45,396 nucleotides of DNA, taken from Elusimicrobiota bacterium (GTDB lineage: Bacteria > Elusimicrobiota > Elusimicrobia > UBA1565 > UBA9628). How positions within the stretch are numbered: the stretch's first letter is position 1; each line of letters starts with the position of its first letter. The position numbers and the translations under genes are program-made. The stretch is from positions 1-45,396 of the forward strand of contig DAIDHI010000038.1 of NCBI GenBank assembly GCA_027452025.1, given 5' to 3'. The notes under the pieces are model-generated. The model saw only the letters and a list, made by a program, of their open reading frames with translations. It was not told the origin of the DNA and did not search any database. Shown here one piece after another: positions 32,774 through 40,945 of the stretch.

Positions 32774-33607
32774 TTAAGGGGTCTTTCGACGCAGCGGCGA
32801 GAACGTCACCTCGGCGCGGCCGTGGTTGGTGATAAAGAGCCCCGTCGAGCCGGACGTCTTGACGAGCCTTTCGACGTGCGGATGGACCAGCCCCCCCGCG
32901 GCGACCAGCCAAAGACCGTTGAAGCGCAAGTCGCCGGGGGCGGCGATCGACTCCGTCACGCGGCCGCTCGCGATGAAGTCGTAGCGCGGGTAGTCAGGGT
33001 TCTTGTACTCGAAGCCGCTGTCCCAATCGCCTGCGGGCGGCGGCGGCCCGCCGAGGCTGTAAAGGATCTGGAGCTTGCCGCCTCCGATGACCAGTCCTTG
33101 CATGACGAAGGGCTGCGGCGGGTCGTCCCGGGTGCGGCCCGAAAGCGGGGTCGCCAGCTCCAACTGGTAACACGCTCCGATCGCCTGGAGGACGTCTTGA
33201 GGCGCGTAATAGAGGGAGTCGCCGGTCAACCCGGCATCGGTGAAGACGTCCATGATCGAGGCTCCCCGCGCCGCGGCGCGGTCCAGCAGGGCCAAGGCTT
33301 CCTGAGCCGTCAGCAAGCGCACCCGGCCGGCGGGCAGTCCGGGGATGCGGCCCGAGAGCCAAGAGAGCGTGGCCGCGTCCGGAGGCTCCAGGCGCTGCCA
33401 CAACGCCTGCGGGAAAAACCCGGCATCGGGCGGCGGAGGCGGCAGCTCGAAGCGCGCCCCGTCCAGCCCCAGGCTGCGCAAGCCGGACAGGATCGCCTCG
33501 CTCGGCACGGCCGCGCGTCCGAGAGACGCCGCGGCCGCCAGCACGGCGCCGGCGGCGCCGAGGCGCCGGCAGGCTCGCTTCATGGTGTCAGGCATTAAAT
33601 GTTTCAC
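32774..33607 (-). CDS. Exported protein of unknown function
   Basis: 277 residues if translation starts at the GTG at 33607, which has GAGGGAG 5 nt upstream. In-frame ATGs at 33595 and 33583 are alternatives; the latter begins directly with the signal peptide (MKRACRRLGAAGAVLAAAA) and lines up with the start of the neighbouring paralogous transcription unit. The mature part has a Pro-rich stretch (ELPPPPPDAGFF), LLTAQEALALLDRAAARG, and Gly-rich strands (MQGLVIGGGKLQILYSLGG). No family is recognised. It has its own sigma-70-like promoter. The region between its stop and the next promoter is only 29 bp, so read-through into 31843-32652 is possible. Confidence 0.75.
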   Translation of the reverse strand: MKHLMPDTMKRACRRLGAAGAVLAAAASLGRAAVPSEAILSGLRSLGLDGARFELPPPPPDAGFFPQALWQRLEPPDAATLSWLSGRIPGLPAGRVRLLTAQEALALLDRAAARGASIMDVFTDAGLTGDSLYYAPQDVLQAIGACYQLELATPLSGRTRDDPPQPFVMQGLVIGGGKLQILYSLGGPPPPAGDWDSGFEYKNPDYPRYDFIASGRVTESIAAPGDLRFNGLWLVAAGGLVHPHVERLVKTSGSTGLFITNHGRAEVTFSPLRRKTP

Positions 33608-33630
33608 GGGAGCTCCCTCAAAGCGCCACC

Positions 33631-33659
33631 ATTCTAGTCAACGTTTCCGGGCGATTCAA
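33631..33659 (-). promoter_or_regulatory. Sigma-70-type promoter TTGAAT-17-TAGAAT
   Basis: -35 TTGAAT (33654-33659), a 17-bp spacer and -10 TAGAAT (33631-33636). It serves 32774-33607. It is near-duplicate to the promoter at 32716-32744. Confidence 0.75.
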
Positions 33660-33710
33660 GAGGAAAGTAGGCCGAAAGACCCTTTTTCTTATGGGCCCTT
33701 TGGGCCTGGC

Positions 33711-34475
33711 CTACTGGCCGTAGGCCAGGCGCAAGGCAAGGTATTCGGGCAGCCCGGCGCGGCGGATCTTCGCCTGGACGCCGGGCACGTCGTATTCGAG
33801 CCGGGCGACGCGGAAGGTCCCCCTCGACGAGTCGTAGACGCCGCAGCAGGCGCGCGGATCGTGGTCCCGCGCCTGTCCCACGGAACCCGGATTGAACGCC
33901 GTGGGCCCCGGCCCGTCCGGCCCGCGCGCCGCGGCGATCTCTTGGCCCGCTTCGGGGAAGAGCTGCTCGACGGCGCCCGAGGGCGAGCGTCGAAAGCAGA
34001 CGGGCATGTGGCTGTGGCCCACGAACAGCGGCCACACGCGGACGTAGTCGATGTTGTCGAGGAACTGGCGCGTCGTGAGCAGATATTCTTCGGGCGGCCG
34101 GCGCGGCGTGCCGTGCGCGAGGGTGAACCGAGGCGTCTCGAGCCGGGCCGTGAGGCTCTCCAGATACGCCCGCCCCTCGGCCGAAAGCTGCCGTCGCGTC
34201 CAAAGCGCCGCGGCCCTGGCATAAGGGTTGAACCAATCCGCGTCCATGCGGCCGACGACGGCGAGATCGTGGTTGCCGCAGACGATGGAGAGATTGGGCA
34301 GCGCCCGGATGCGGGCCAAGCAGGCGTCCGGATCGGGCCCGTAGCCGACGAGATCGCCGCAGCAGATATAGCCGCCGACCTCCAGGTCGGCGAAGAAGTC
34401 CAAGACGACGCTCAGGGCCTCGAGATTGGAATGAATGTCGGAGAAGACCCCGTAAAGCACGCCCTTAGATAACAT
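33711..34475 (-). CDS. Calcineurin-like (YfcE-type) metallophosphoesterase
   Basis: 254 residues, cytoplasmic, with all five blocks of the metallophosphoesterase family: FSDIHSN (D13, H15), CCGDLVGYG, CGNHD, LAHGTPRR and VGHSHMP, plus NPGSVGQ near the end. Such enzymes hydrolyse phosphodiesters or phosphoproteins using two metal ions; the substrate cannot be told from sequence. The ATG at 34475 has GGAG 9 nt upstream; the GTG at 34460 would give the usual short family N-terminus (VLYGVFSDIHSN). It follows the smc stop by 58 bp on the same strand and may be transcribed from the smc promoter. Confidence 0.9.
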   Translation of the reverse strand: MLSKGVLYGVFSDIHSNLEALSVVLDFFADLEVGGYICCGDLVGYGPDPDACLARIRALPNLSIVCGNHDLAVVGRMDADWFNPYARAAALWTRRQLSAEGRAYLESLTARLETPRFTLAHGTPRRPPEEYLLTTRQFLDNIDYVRVWPLFVGHSHMPVCFRRSPSGAVEQLFPEAGQEIAAARGPDGPGPTAFNPGSVGQARDHDPRACCGVYDSSRGTFRVARLEYDVPGVQAKIRRAGLPEYLALRLAYGQ

Positions 34476-34533
34476 TAAGGGCCGCTCCGGTCAAGGCACC
34501 GGCCGGGGCGAACCTCCGCCGCCGGCAGCCGAC

Positions 34534-37500
34534 CTAGGCCTGAGGCTCTTCCGGAGTCGGCTCGGAGGGCGGCGCCTCGGCGGCCGTCTCGACGACGGTC
34601 TCGGTGAGCGTGGCGGAGACGGCCGCGGCGGTCTCGGCGGACGCCTCGCTCGACGACGGCCCTGCGGGCGCGGCGAAGGGGCCGTGGCCGCGCTGGTCGT
34701 GCCGCGTCGACGGCTCGACGCCCTTGTCCTTCTTGCGGAAGTCGACCGAGACGAGTTGAGAGACGCCCATCTCCTCCATGGTCACGCCATAGATGACGCC
34801 GGCGGCTTCCATCGTGCGCTTGTTGTGGCTGACGATGAGGAACTGCGACCGCGCCTGGAACTCCTTGAGCAGGCCGACGAAGCGGTCCACGTTGGCGTCG
34901 TCGAGGGCGGCGTCGGCCTCGTCGAGCATGCAGAACGGCGAGGGCTTGACCATGAAGAACGAGAAGAGCAGCGCGATCGCCGTCAAGGTCTTTTCGCCGC
35001 CCGACAGAAGCATGATGCTCTGCAGGCGCTTGCCCGGCGGCTGGGCCATGATCTCGATGCCGGTCTCGAGCAGGTTCTCGGGATCGGTCATGATGAGGTC
35101 GGCCTCGCCGCCCTCGAAAAGGACGGCGTAGAGCTTGCGGAAGTGCTCGCGCACCTCGGTAAAGGTGTTGCGGAAGTTCTCGCGCGTGGCGCTGTTGATC
35201 TTCGTGATCGCCGCGCGCAGGTCTTCCTTCGCCTTGGTGAGGTCCTCGATCTGCGTCTGGAGGAACGTCTGCTTCTGGGCCAGCGCCTCGTATTCCTCGG
35301 GCGCCGCCATGTTGACGTTGCCGAGGTTGACGATCCGCTTGCGCAGGAACTCGATGCGATCGGGATCGACGGACTGCGAAGCGTACTTGGTCTTGGCTTC
35401 GTCGCTGGTGAGCTGCCACTCGTCCCACAGGCGCTTCTTGAGCATGTCTTGGGTCGTGCGGCGTCCGCTGGCTTCGACCTCGAACTTGTGCAGCTGCTCC
35501 TGGGTTTCCTCGACGAGCTGGCGAAGGCCTCGCAGCAGGCCCTCGCGCGACTGGATCTGGCGCTCGAGCTCGTGCAGGCGCTCGAAGATCGCCTTGGCCT
35601 CGTTCTCGAGTCCCGCCAAGCAGACGCCCAGCTCTTCGACGCGCTGGCGCGACTGGGCGGCCAGGTTCTGGGCCTCCTGCCGGCGCTGCGCAAGCTCCGA
35701 GAGCTCCTGGGCGCGCCGCTCCGCCTGTGCCTGGAGCGACTCGCGCTCCGCCGACAGCCTCTCGTAGGCGCCCGTCATGAACGTGAGCTTCTCGACGAGG
35801 CCCTGAAGCTTGGAGGCGAAGACCTCCTGCGTGGCTTGCCCGCGGGAGAACTCCTCCTTGAGCGCGGAGAGAGCCCGCGCCGCTTCCCCTTCCTTGGCGC
35901 GCGCGGCTTCCTCTTCCTGCGCGAGGCGGTCGAGGTCGCCGCGCACGGCCTTGATCTCTTCCCTGGCCAGGGCCATCTCGGCCAAGGCGCGCGCCGACTC
36001 GGCGCGCGAAAGCTCGGCGCTGCTCTGGTATTCGGACAGGGCCCGCTGTTTTTCCTCGATCTGGGCTCGCAGGCCGGACTCCTTGCCCAATTCCTCGCCC
36101 ACGGCGGCCGAAGCCTGCCGCCAGGCCATCTCGGCCTCGGCGATGGCCTGCTCGCAAGCGGAGCGCTCGCCGGCCAAGGCCTCGGAACGGGAAGCCGCGG
36201 CCTGCTCGCGCTGGCGCAGCTCGGAGATATCGGAGAGGCTGACCTGCGCCTCGGCCTTGTCCGCGGCGCCGCCGTAGATCCAATGGTCGCCGAAGACGAC
36301 CTTGCCCAGGCAGTAGGCCTCCTCGAGCAGGAAGCGCACGGCTTTTTCGTGCGCGGGCTCGAATCCGATGTGGCGGATGAGGGGCTTGGACTCCTCGGGA
36401 TAGGCGCGGTCGGCGAAGGCGCCGGTCAGGGAGCTGAGCACGAGGAAGCGCGCCCGGCCCTTGCCGGAGGCCTCCAGCAGCTCCACGGCTTGGCGGGCCG
36501 CGGACGAGTCCTCGCAGACGACGGCGTAGAGCCGCTCGCCCAGGAGGTCTTCCAGGACCCCTTTATAAGCGTCCTCGACCCTGAGCAGCTGCCGCACGGT
36601 CCCGACGACGCCGGGGATGCCGGCGTTGACGACGGCCTGGGCGCCCACCCAATACGGGTTCTGGCCGCCCTGCTCCTCGATGGACTGGATGCGGGCCTGG
36701 ACCTGCGCCGTCTCGACGTGCAGCCGCATGGCCTCGTCGGAGAGCGCGGAAAGCTTCTGGCGGGCGGCGGCCACGGCCTGCTCCCGCTGGGAAGCCTCGG
36801 CGCGGGACTGCTCCAACCGCTGCGACTGCTCGCTCAGCGCCGCGCGCGCCGCGGTCAGGGCGGATTCGCTGGCTTGGACCTGGGAGAGATCCTTGTCGAG
36901 CTCCTTCAAGGATGCGCGCGCCTGCATCTCCTGGCGCGACCAAGCGGACTCGGCCTCGGCGAGCTTGCGCCGCCGGCCCAGCGAATTCTCCTGGGCGGAC
37001 AAAAAGCCCCGGCGAGCCTCCTCCAAGGCCGTCTCGGCCTCGCTCATGCGCGACAAGATGGTCTCGAGCTGCGCGTTCCAGGCATCGGCCTCCTGCTGGG
37101 CCGCGTCGCGGGCGGCCTGGGCCTCGGAAACGGACTGCGCGGCTCGCTCTATTTCAGGATCGATGCCCGAGAGGCGCTGGAGCATCCCTTGGCGCTCGGC
37201 CTCGGCGGCCTTGGCGCGCTCGTCCATCTCGACGACGGAGCGTTCGCTGGCTTGGATGCGCTCCTCGAGCCTGCCGAGCTCCGCCTTGGCCTCGGAAATC
37301 TTCTGGTTGACCTCGAGGACCTGGGACTGCGTGCCGGCCTTCTCGAGGTTGTGGGCGGCCAACTGCGCGCCCTCGGCGTCCATCTCGACTTTCTTGGAGC
37401 CCAGCGTCTCCTGCAGCGGCCCCACCTGCTCGGAAAGCACCGCCAGCTCGCGCTCGAGCTGGGAGAGCTGCTGGAGGACGTGCGCGGCCTCGGCGGCGGC

Positions 37501-38166
37501 GAGCTCTTCCTTATATTTCTGGAAGAGCTTCGCCTTGCGCGCGTCGCTGTCGAGCTTCTTGACCTGCTCGTTGATGAGGGCGACCGAGTCCTGCAGGCGG
37601 CCCATGTCCATGTCGACGCGCTCGAGCTTGCGCAGGGCTTCCTCGCGCTTGGCGTTGTACTTGGCGACGCCGGCGGCCTCCTCGAAGAACGCCCGGCGCT
37701 CCTCCGGCTTGGCCTTGATCATGGCGTCGACGCCGCCCTGGTCGATGATGGCGTAGCCGTCGCCGCCGACGCCGGTGTCGAGGAAGAGCTCGCGAATGTC
37801 GCGCAGGCGGCACTGCGTCTTGTTCATGAAGTAGGCCGACTCGCCGGAGCGGTATATCCGCCGCGTGATCGTGACCTCGGAATACTGCACGGGCAGCATC
37901 TGCGAGGCGTTGTCGAAGGTGAGGGTGACCTCCGTCATGGACATCGCCGGGCGCTTGGAGGTGCCGGAGAAGATCACGTCCGTCATGGCTCCCGCGCGCA
38001 GGGACTTCCATGACATCTCGCCCAGACACCAGCGCACCGACTCCATGATGTTGGACTTGCCGCAGCCGTTGGGGCCGATGATCCCGGTGATGCCGGGCTC
38101 CAGGTCCAGGTGGGTCTTGGCCGCGAACGACTTGTAGCCGAAAATATCGATCGATTTTAGGTACAT
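34534..38166 (-). CDS. smc: Chromosome segregation ATPase SMC
   Basis: Condenses and organises the chromosome with ScpA/ScpB; a cytoplasmic dimer. 1210 residues: N-terminal head with Walker A GPNGCGKS (31-38) after GYKSFAAKTHL, a coiled coil (about 165-500), a hinge (about 505-640, PGVVGTVRQLLRVEDAYKG, LGERLYAVVCEDSSAA), a second coiled coil, then the signature LLSGGEKTLTAIALL and Walker B FCMLDEADAALDD. Family length is about 1170-1200. The last 60 or so residues after VDFRKKDKG are a low-complexity Ser/Thr/Ala/Glu tail not usual in SMC. The start MYLKSIDIFGYKSF is the canonical N-terminus, with GAGGG before the ATG. A promoter lies at 38243-38272. Confidence 0.97.
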   Translation of the reverse strand: MYLKSIDIFGYKSFAAKTHLDLEPGITGIIGPNGCGKSNIMESVRWCLGEMSWKSLRAGAMTDVIFSGTSKRPAMSMTEVTLTFDNASQMLPVQYSEVTITRRIYRSGESAYFMNKTQCRLRDIRELFLDTGVGGDGYAIIDQGGVDAMIKAKPEERRAFFEEAAGVAKYNAKREEALRKLERVDMDMGRLQDSVALINEQVKKLDSDARKAKLFQKYKEELAAAEAAHVLQQLSQLERELAVLSEQVGPLQETLGSKKVEMDAEGAQLAAHNLEKAGTQSQVLEVNQKISEAKAELGRLEERIQASERSVVEMDERAKAAEAERQGMLQRLSGIDPEIERAAQSVSEAQAARDAAQQEADAWNAQLETILSRMSEAETALEEARRGFLSAQENSLGRRRKLAEAESAWSRQEMQARASLKELDKDLSQVQASESALTAARAALSEQSQRLEQSRAEASQREQAVAAARQKLSALSDEAMRLHVETAQVQARIQSIEEQGGQNPYWVGAQAVVNAGIPGVVGTVRQLLRVEDAYKGVLEDLLGERLYAVVCEDSSAARQAVELLEASGKGRARFLVLSSLTGAFADRAYPEESKPLIRHIGFEPAHEKAVRFLLEEAYCLGKVVFGDHWIYGGAADKAEAQVSLSDISELRQREQAAASRSEALAGERSACEQAIAEAEMAWRQASAAVGEELGKESGLRAQIEEKQRALSEYQSSAELSRAESARALAEMALAREEIKAVRGDLDRLAQEEEAARAKEGEAARALSALKEEFSRGQATQEVFASKLQGLVEKLTFMTGAYERLSAERESLQAQAERRAQELSELAQRRQEAQNLAAQSRQRVEELGVCLAGLENEAKAIFERLHELERQIQSREGLLRGLRQLVEETQEQLHKFEVEASGRRTTQDMLKKRLWDEWQLTSDEAKTKYASQSVDPDRIEFLRKRIVNLGNVNMAAPEEYEALAQKQTFLQTQIEDLTKAKEDLRAAITKINSATRENFRNTFTEVREHFRKLYAVLFEGGEADLIMTDPENLLETGIEIMAQPPGKRLQSIMLLSGGEKTLTAIALLFSFFMVKPSPFCMLDEADAALDDANVDRFVGLLKEFQARSQFLIVSHNKRTMEAAGVIYGVTMEEMGVSQLVSVDFRKKDKGVEPSTRHDQRGHGPFAAPAGPSSSEASAETAAAVSATLTETVVETAAEAPPSEPTPEEPQA

Positions 38167-38242
38167 GATCCCTCTAGCGCGCCGGGAACGTCAGTCCATC
38201 TTTTATCATCTTTTATCAGACAGAGTCCCGATAAGTTCGGTC

Positions 38243-38272
38243 ATTCTAGCACTTCCGTCGGGACCGCCTCAA
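38243..38272 (-). promoter_or_regulatory. Promoter TTGAGG-18-TAGAAT with TGC extension (smc)
   Basis: -35 TTGAGG (38267-38272), an 18-bp spacer ending in TGC, and -10 TAGAAT (38243-38248). The start codon of smc lies 76 nt downstream; the leader contains a tandem GATAAAAGAT repeat (within about 38196-38219). Confidence 0.6.
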
Positions 38273-38301
38273 GGCCCAAATGATACCAAGAGGGCACAAA
38301 T

Positions 38302-38323
38302 TTTCAATAGGGCCGATGGGCCC
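38302..38323 (-). terminator. Weak hairpin after the 38353-39240 gene
   Basis: On the minus strand GGGCC, a 4-nt loop and GGCCC are followed by TATTGAAAATTT. The T-run is broken and the stem has only 5 bp, so this is a possible, not proven, terminator. It belongs to the GGCCCA-type intergenic hairpins. Confidence 0.35.
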
Positions 38324-38352
38324 AGGCCGGCGCGGGCGAAGGGCCCCGGCCG

Positions 38353-39240
38353 CTACCGAGCCGAGGAAAGGCCGCTGTCTTGGTAGGCGTCGCGCAGCTT
38401 TGCCGCCAGCCACGCCGGGGCGGCGTCCGGCGACGCCGAGACGATCGCCTCTTTGGCCTGCTTCATGAAGCGGAACTGCGCCGCGAGATAGGGGGCGATC
38501 CTCGGGTCGCCGCCGCGGTAGCGCTGGCCGCCCACGCGCGCCTCGTAGACGAGCTCATCGAGCGGCAGCGCCGCCAGGCTCGCGTGCGGCACCCGGGTCA
38601 TGATCCCGAAATCGTCGTCTCGGAAGCGGTCCCGCCAGTAGCGCTGCCCCCGGGGAAGCCGCACGCGCAAGACGAGCCTGATATCCGTGATGCGGCGAAA
38701 GGCTTCGGAGGCCCACGTCCGCTGGCGATTGCGGGAGAACCAACGGGCTTCGAGCTCCGGATAAGACGACTCCGACCAGCTGCGCGCCTGGCTCTTTGAG
38801 AGATTAAAGTTCGCCTCCGCGCGCTGGCCTTCAACAATGCCGAAGAGGTAGCGCGCAAGCTCCGCCTCGTCCTCGGCGGCCGCGCCGGGGCTTGCGAGGA
38901 GGCCGCGCAGGCGATCGATATTGTCCTTCTGTGCCGGGCTGAGAGGCTCCTTGAAAAGCATCATCGCTCCGGTCTGGCCGCGGTAGGCCGTCCGCGGCTT
39001 GTCCCTCATCTCGAAGAGCCGCCGCCATCTCGCCAAGGGCGCGCCCGGGCGGCCTTCGCCAGCCGCCGCGACGGCAATCGCCTCCGGCAGCCGGGGCAGC
39101 GCTCCCAAGGCATTGGCGCCGGGAGAGACGGAGGCTTCGGTTGGCAGCGCCTCGCCGGCTGTCGGGGAGAGCTCGCCGGCCCGGGCGGCCGCCGCTAGGC
39201 CCGAGAGGAGAAGGACCGCCAGCGCCGGCCTCGAGATCAT
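38353..39240 (-). CDS. Exported protein of unknown function
   Basis: 295 residues from the ATG at 39240, which is followed at once by a signal peptide (MISRPALAVLLLSGLAAAARA) and preceded by GGAGGTG. The frame is open further up to 39324 but without a better start. A short Ala/Pro linker leads into a mostly helical, Arg-rich body (RWRRLFEMRDKPRTAYRG, EARWFSRNRQRTWASEAFRR, RVPHASLAALPLDELVYEA). No family is recognised. TAAACT, 7 nt before the ATG, is a likely -10 box. It is divergent from mltA, with start codons 101 bp apart. Confidence 0.75.
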   Translation of the reverse strand: MISRPALAVLLLSGLAAAARAGELSPTAGEALPTEASVSPGANALGALPRLPEAIAVAAAGEGRPGAPLARWRRLFEMRDKPRTAYRGQTGAMMLFKEPLSPAQKDNIDRLRGLLASPGAAAEDEAELARYLFGIVEGQRAEANFNLSKSQARSWSESSYPELEARWFSRNRQRTWASEAFRRITDIRLVLRVRLPRGQRYWRDRFRDDDFGIMTRVPHASLAALPLDELVYEARVGGQRYRGGDPRIAPYLAAQFRFMKQAKEAIVSASPDAAPAWLAAKLRDAYQDSGLSSAR

Positions 39241-39247
39241 CACCTCC

Positions 39248-39253
39248 AGTTTA
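39248..39253 (-). promoter_or_regulatory. -10 box TAAACT directly before GGAGGTG-ATG
   Basis: TAAACT ends 7 nt before the ATG at 39240; the intervening bases are GGAGGTG. This is the same -10/Shine-Dalgarno juxtaposition as at 5481. Confidence 0.45.
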
Positions 39254-39330
39254 GGCGCGGCAAGCGAGCCCGTCATGGGCCGGCCGGCCCCCGTCTTCTG
39301 GGCCCCGCGAAATCCCGCCGTCAAAAATCT

Positions 39331-39336
39331 TATACT
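39331..39336 (+). promoter_or_regulatory. -10 box TATACT, likely leaderless promoter of mltA
   Basis: TATACT, then TCGGC (5 nt), then the ATG at 39342. There is no Shine-Dalgarno sequence. Confidence 0.55.
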
Positions 39337-39341
39337 TCGGC

Positions 39342-40592
39342 ATGCCCTTTCTTTTCGCGTTCCTCCTTTTCCCGACCCATGCCCGCTCGCAGCCTCCGGC
39401 CGTCTCGACGGCTCCGGCGGCCGCCGTCGCCGCGCCGGCGGCCCCGGCCGCGGCGCTTCGGCTCCTCGCCCCGTCCGAATACCCGGATTTCTCCGACAGC
39501 TTCAAGTCCAAGGCCGGCCTCATCAAGGCGGCCCGAAAGACCCTGGCCTATCTGGAAGGGCCCGACTACGCCGGCCCGCGCTACTTTCACCTGGGCGAGC
39601 GCACCTACGGCCAAGGCATCCTCGTCGACTCGGTCCAGGAGCTGCTGGCCTCCATCAAGGAAGCCAAGACCCCCGGCCAATTCGCGGCGCTGATCCGGCA
39701 GCGCTTCGACGTCTACCAGTCCGCGGGCAGCGACGGCAACGGCAAGGTCGTCTTCTCTTCCTATTATCAGCCGATCCTGACCGCGAGCAAGCAGCGCTCG
39801 GCGCGCTACCGCTACCCGATCTACCGCCGCCCGCCCGACATGGTCGAGGTCAACTTGAGCGCCTTCGATCCCAAGGCCGCCAGCCGCACCTACGTCGGGC
39901 GCGTGGACAAGCGTCACCGCCTCGTGCCCTACTTCTCGCGCTCCGACATCGACGTCAAGCGCGCCCTGGCCGGCAAGCGCCTGGAGCTCGCCTGGCTCAA
40001 GGACAAATTCGACGTCCTCGACCTCCACATCCAGGGCTCGGGCATCCTGCGCTTTCCCAGCGGCCACCAGGTCCTGGCCAAATACGCCGCCACCAACGAC
40101 CTGCCCTACAACTCCATCGGCATCCTGCTGGTCAAGGCCGGCGCCTTCGCCCGCGACCAGATCACCCACGACCGCGTGCGCCAGTATCTCCACGATCATC
40201 CCGAGGCCGAGGATTGGCTGCTCGCCCAAGACCCCCGCTACACCTTCTTCGACCTCGCGCCGCTGCCCAAGGACGGCGAGCCCGACGGCTCGATCAAGCA
40301 GTCGCTGGTGCCCGCGCGCTCCATCGCCATCGACCCCGCGCTCGCGCCCCTGGGATCGATCGCCTACTTCACCACGACCTCGCCCCAGGCCGATTCCAAG
40401 GGCCGCCTGCTCGGCCAGTTCCCCAACAGCCGCTTCGCGCTGTGCATGGACACCGGCGGAGCCATCAAGGGCCCGGGCCGCGTGGACATCTACGCCGGCC
40501 ACGGGCCGCAGGCCGAGACCACGGCCCGCAATCAGTGGGCCGCCGGCAAGCTCTACTTCCTGATCGCGAAAATCCCGCCGCGGGAGCGCTAG
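39342..40592 (+). CDS. mltA: Membrane-bound lytic murein transglycosylase A (MltA)
   Basis: Cleaves peptidoglycan strands to form 1,6-anhydro-muropeptides, normally from the inner face of the outer membrane. 416 residues: a signal peptide (MPFLFAFLLFPTHARS) without the lipobox Cys of E. coli MltA, a short Pro/Ala linker, the MltA domain (SYYQPILTAS, YPIYRRPPD, LHIQGSGIL), and the 3D domain with CMDTGGAIKGPGRVDIYAG, where D370 fits the catalytic Asp. Family length is usual. It is one of the best signs that the organism has an outer membrane. The stop TAG shares a base with the GTG of the DUF309 gene, so they are co-translated. Confidence 0.93.
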   Translation: MPFLFAFLLFPTHARSQPPAVSTAPAAAVAAPAAPAAALRLLAPSEYPDFSDSFKSKAGLIKAARKTLAYLEGPDYAGPRYFHLGERTYGQGILVDSVQELLASIKEAKTPGQFAALIRQRFDVYQSAGSDGNGKVVFSSYYQPILTASKQRSARYRYPIYRRPPDMVEVNLSAFDPKAASRTYVGRVDKRHRLVPYFSRSDIDVKRALAGKRLELAWLKDKFDVLDLHIQGSGILRFPSGHQVLAKYAATNDLPYNSIGILLVKAGAFARDQITHDRVRQYLHDHPEAEDWLLAQDPRYTFFDLAPLPKDGEPDGSIKQSLVPARSIAIDPALAPLGSIAYFTTTSPQADSKGRLLGQFPNSRFALCMDTGGAIKGPGRVDIYAGHGPQAETTARNQWAAGKLYFLIAKIPPRER

Positions 40593-40945
40593 TGGGCGAG
40601 GACTGGCCGCGCGCCCTGCGCGAGAGCCGGGCTCTGTGCGCCGACGGGCGCTTTTTCGAGGCCCACGACGTCCTGGAGGAGGCTTGGCGCGGGCTGTCCG
40701 GCCAAGAAAAGCTCTGCGCCCAGGGCCTCGTGCAGGTCTGCGCGGCCTTCCACAAGGCTTCCCAGGCGGGGCCGACGGCCGGGGCCCTGGAGCTGCTCGA
40801 AAAGGGGCTCCAAAAGATCGCGGCCGCCCCGGAGGCCTTGCCTCCAGACGCGGCCGCGCGCGTCGTCCTGGCTCTTGGCCCGGCCCTGGCCGAGCTGCGC
40901 GCCGGCAGCCGGCCTACTTGGCCGGCTCCGGATTGGGCGCCGTAG
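40592..40945 (+). CDS. DUF309 domain protein
   Basis: 117 residues from the GTG at 40592 that overlaps the mltA stop (TAGTG). It has the DUF309 pattern: FFEAHDVLEEAWRGL, then a second helical pair, QGLVQVCAAFHKAS, and an Ala-rich tail. Members are small all-helical cytoplasmic proteins with no established role. Pairing with mltA here looks positional rather than functional. The final 32 bp overlap the 3' end of the convergent ftsH gene. A longer upstream reading frame exists in the same phase but lies wholly inside mltA and is not real. Confidence 0.85.
   Translation: MGEDWPRALRESRALCADGRFFEAHDVLEEAWRGLSGQEKLCAQGLVQVCAAFHKASQAGPTAGALELLEKGLQKIAAAPEALPPDAAARVVLALGPALAELRAGSRPTWPAPDWAP

Noticed and set aside
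34684-38013. 1109-codon open frame on the plus strand opposite smc
   Set aside because: Leu/Gly/Asp-rich shadow of the coiled-coil codons; smc itself is certain.
38196-38219. Tandem GATAAAAGAT repeat in the smc leader, similar to TAAAAGATG at 11124-11132 and 32685
   Set aside because: The copy at 11124 overlaps a stop codon and the shared stretch is short and AT-rich; too weak to call an element.
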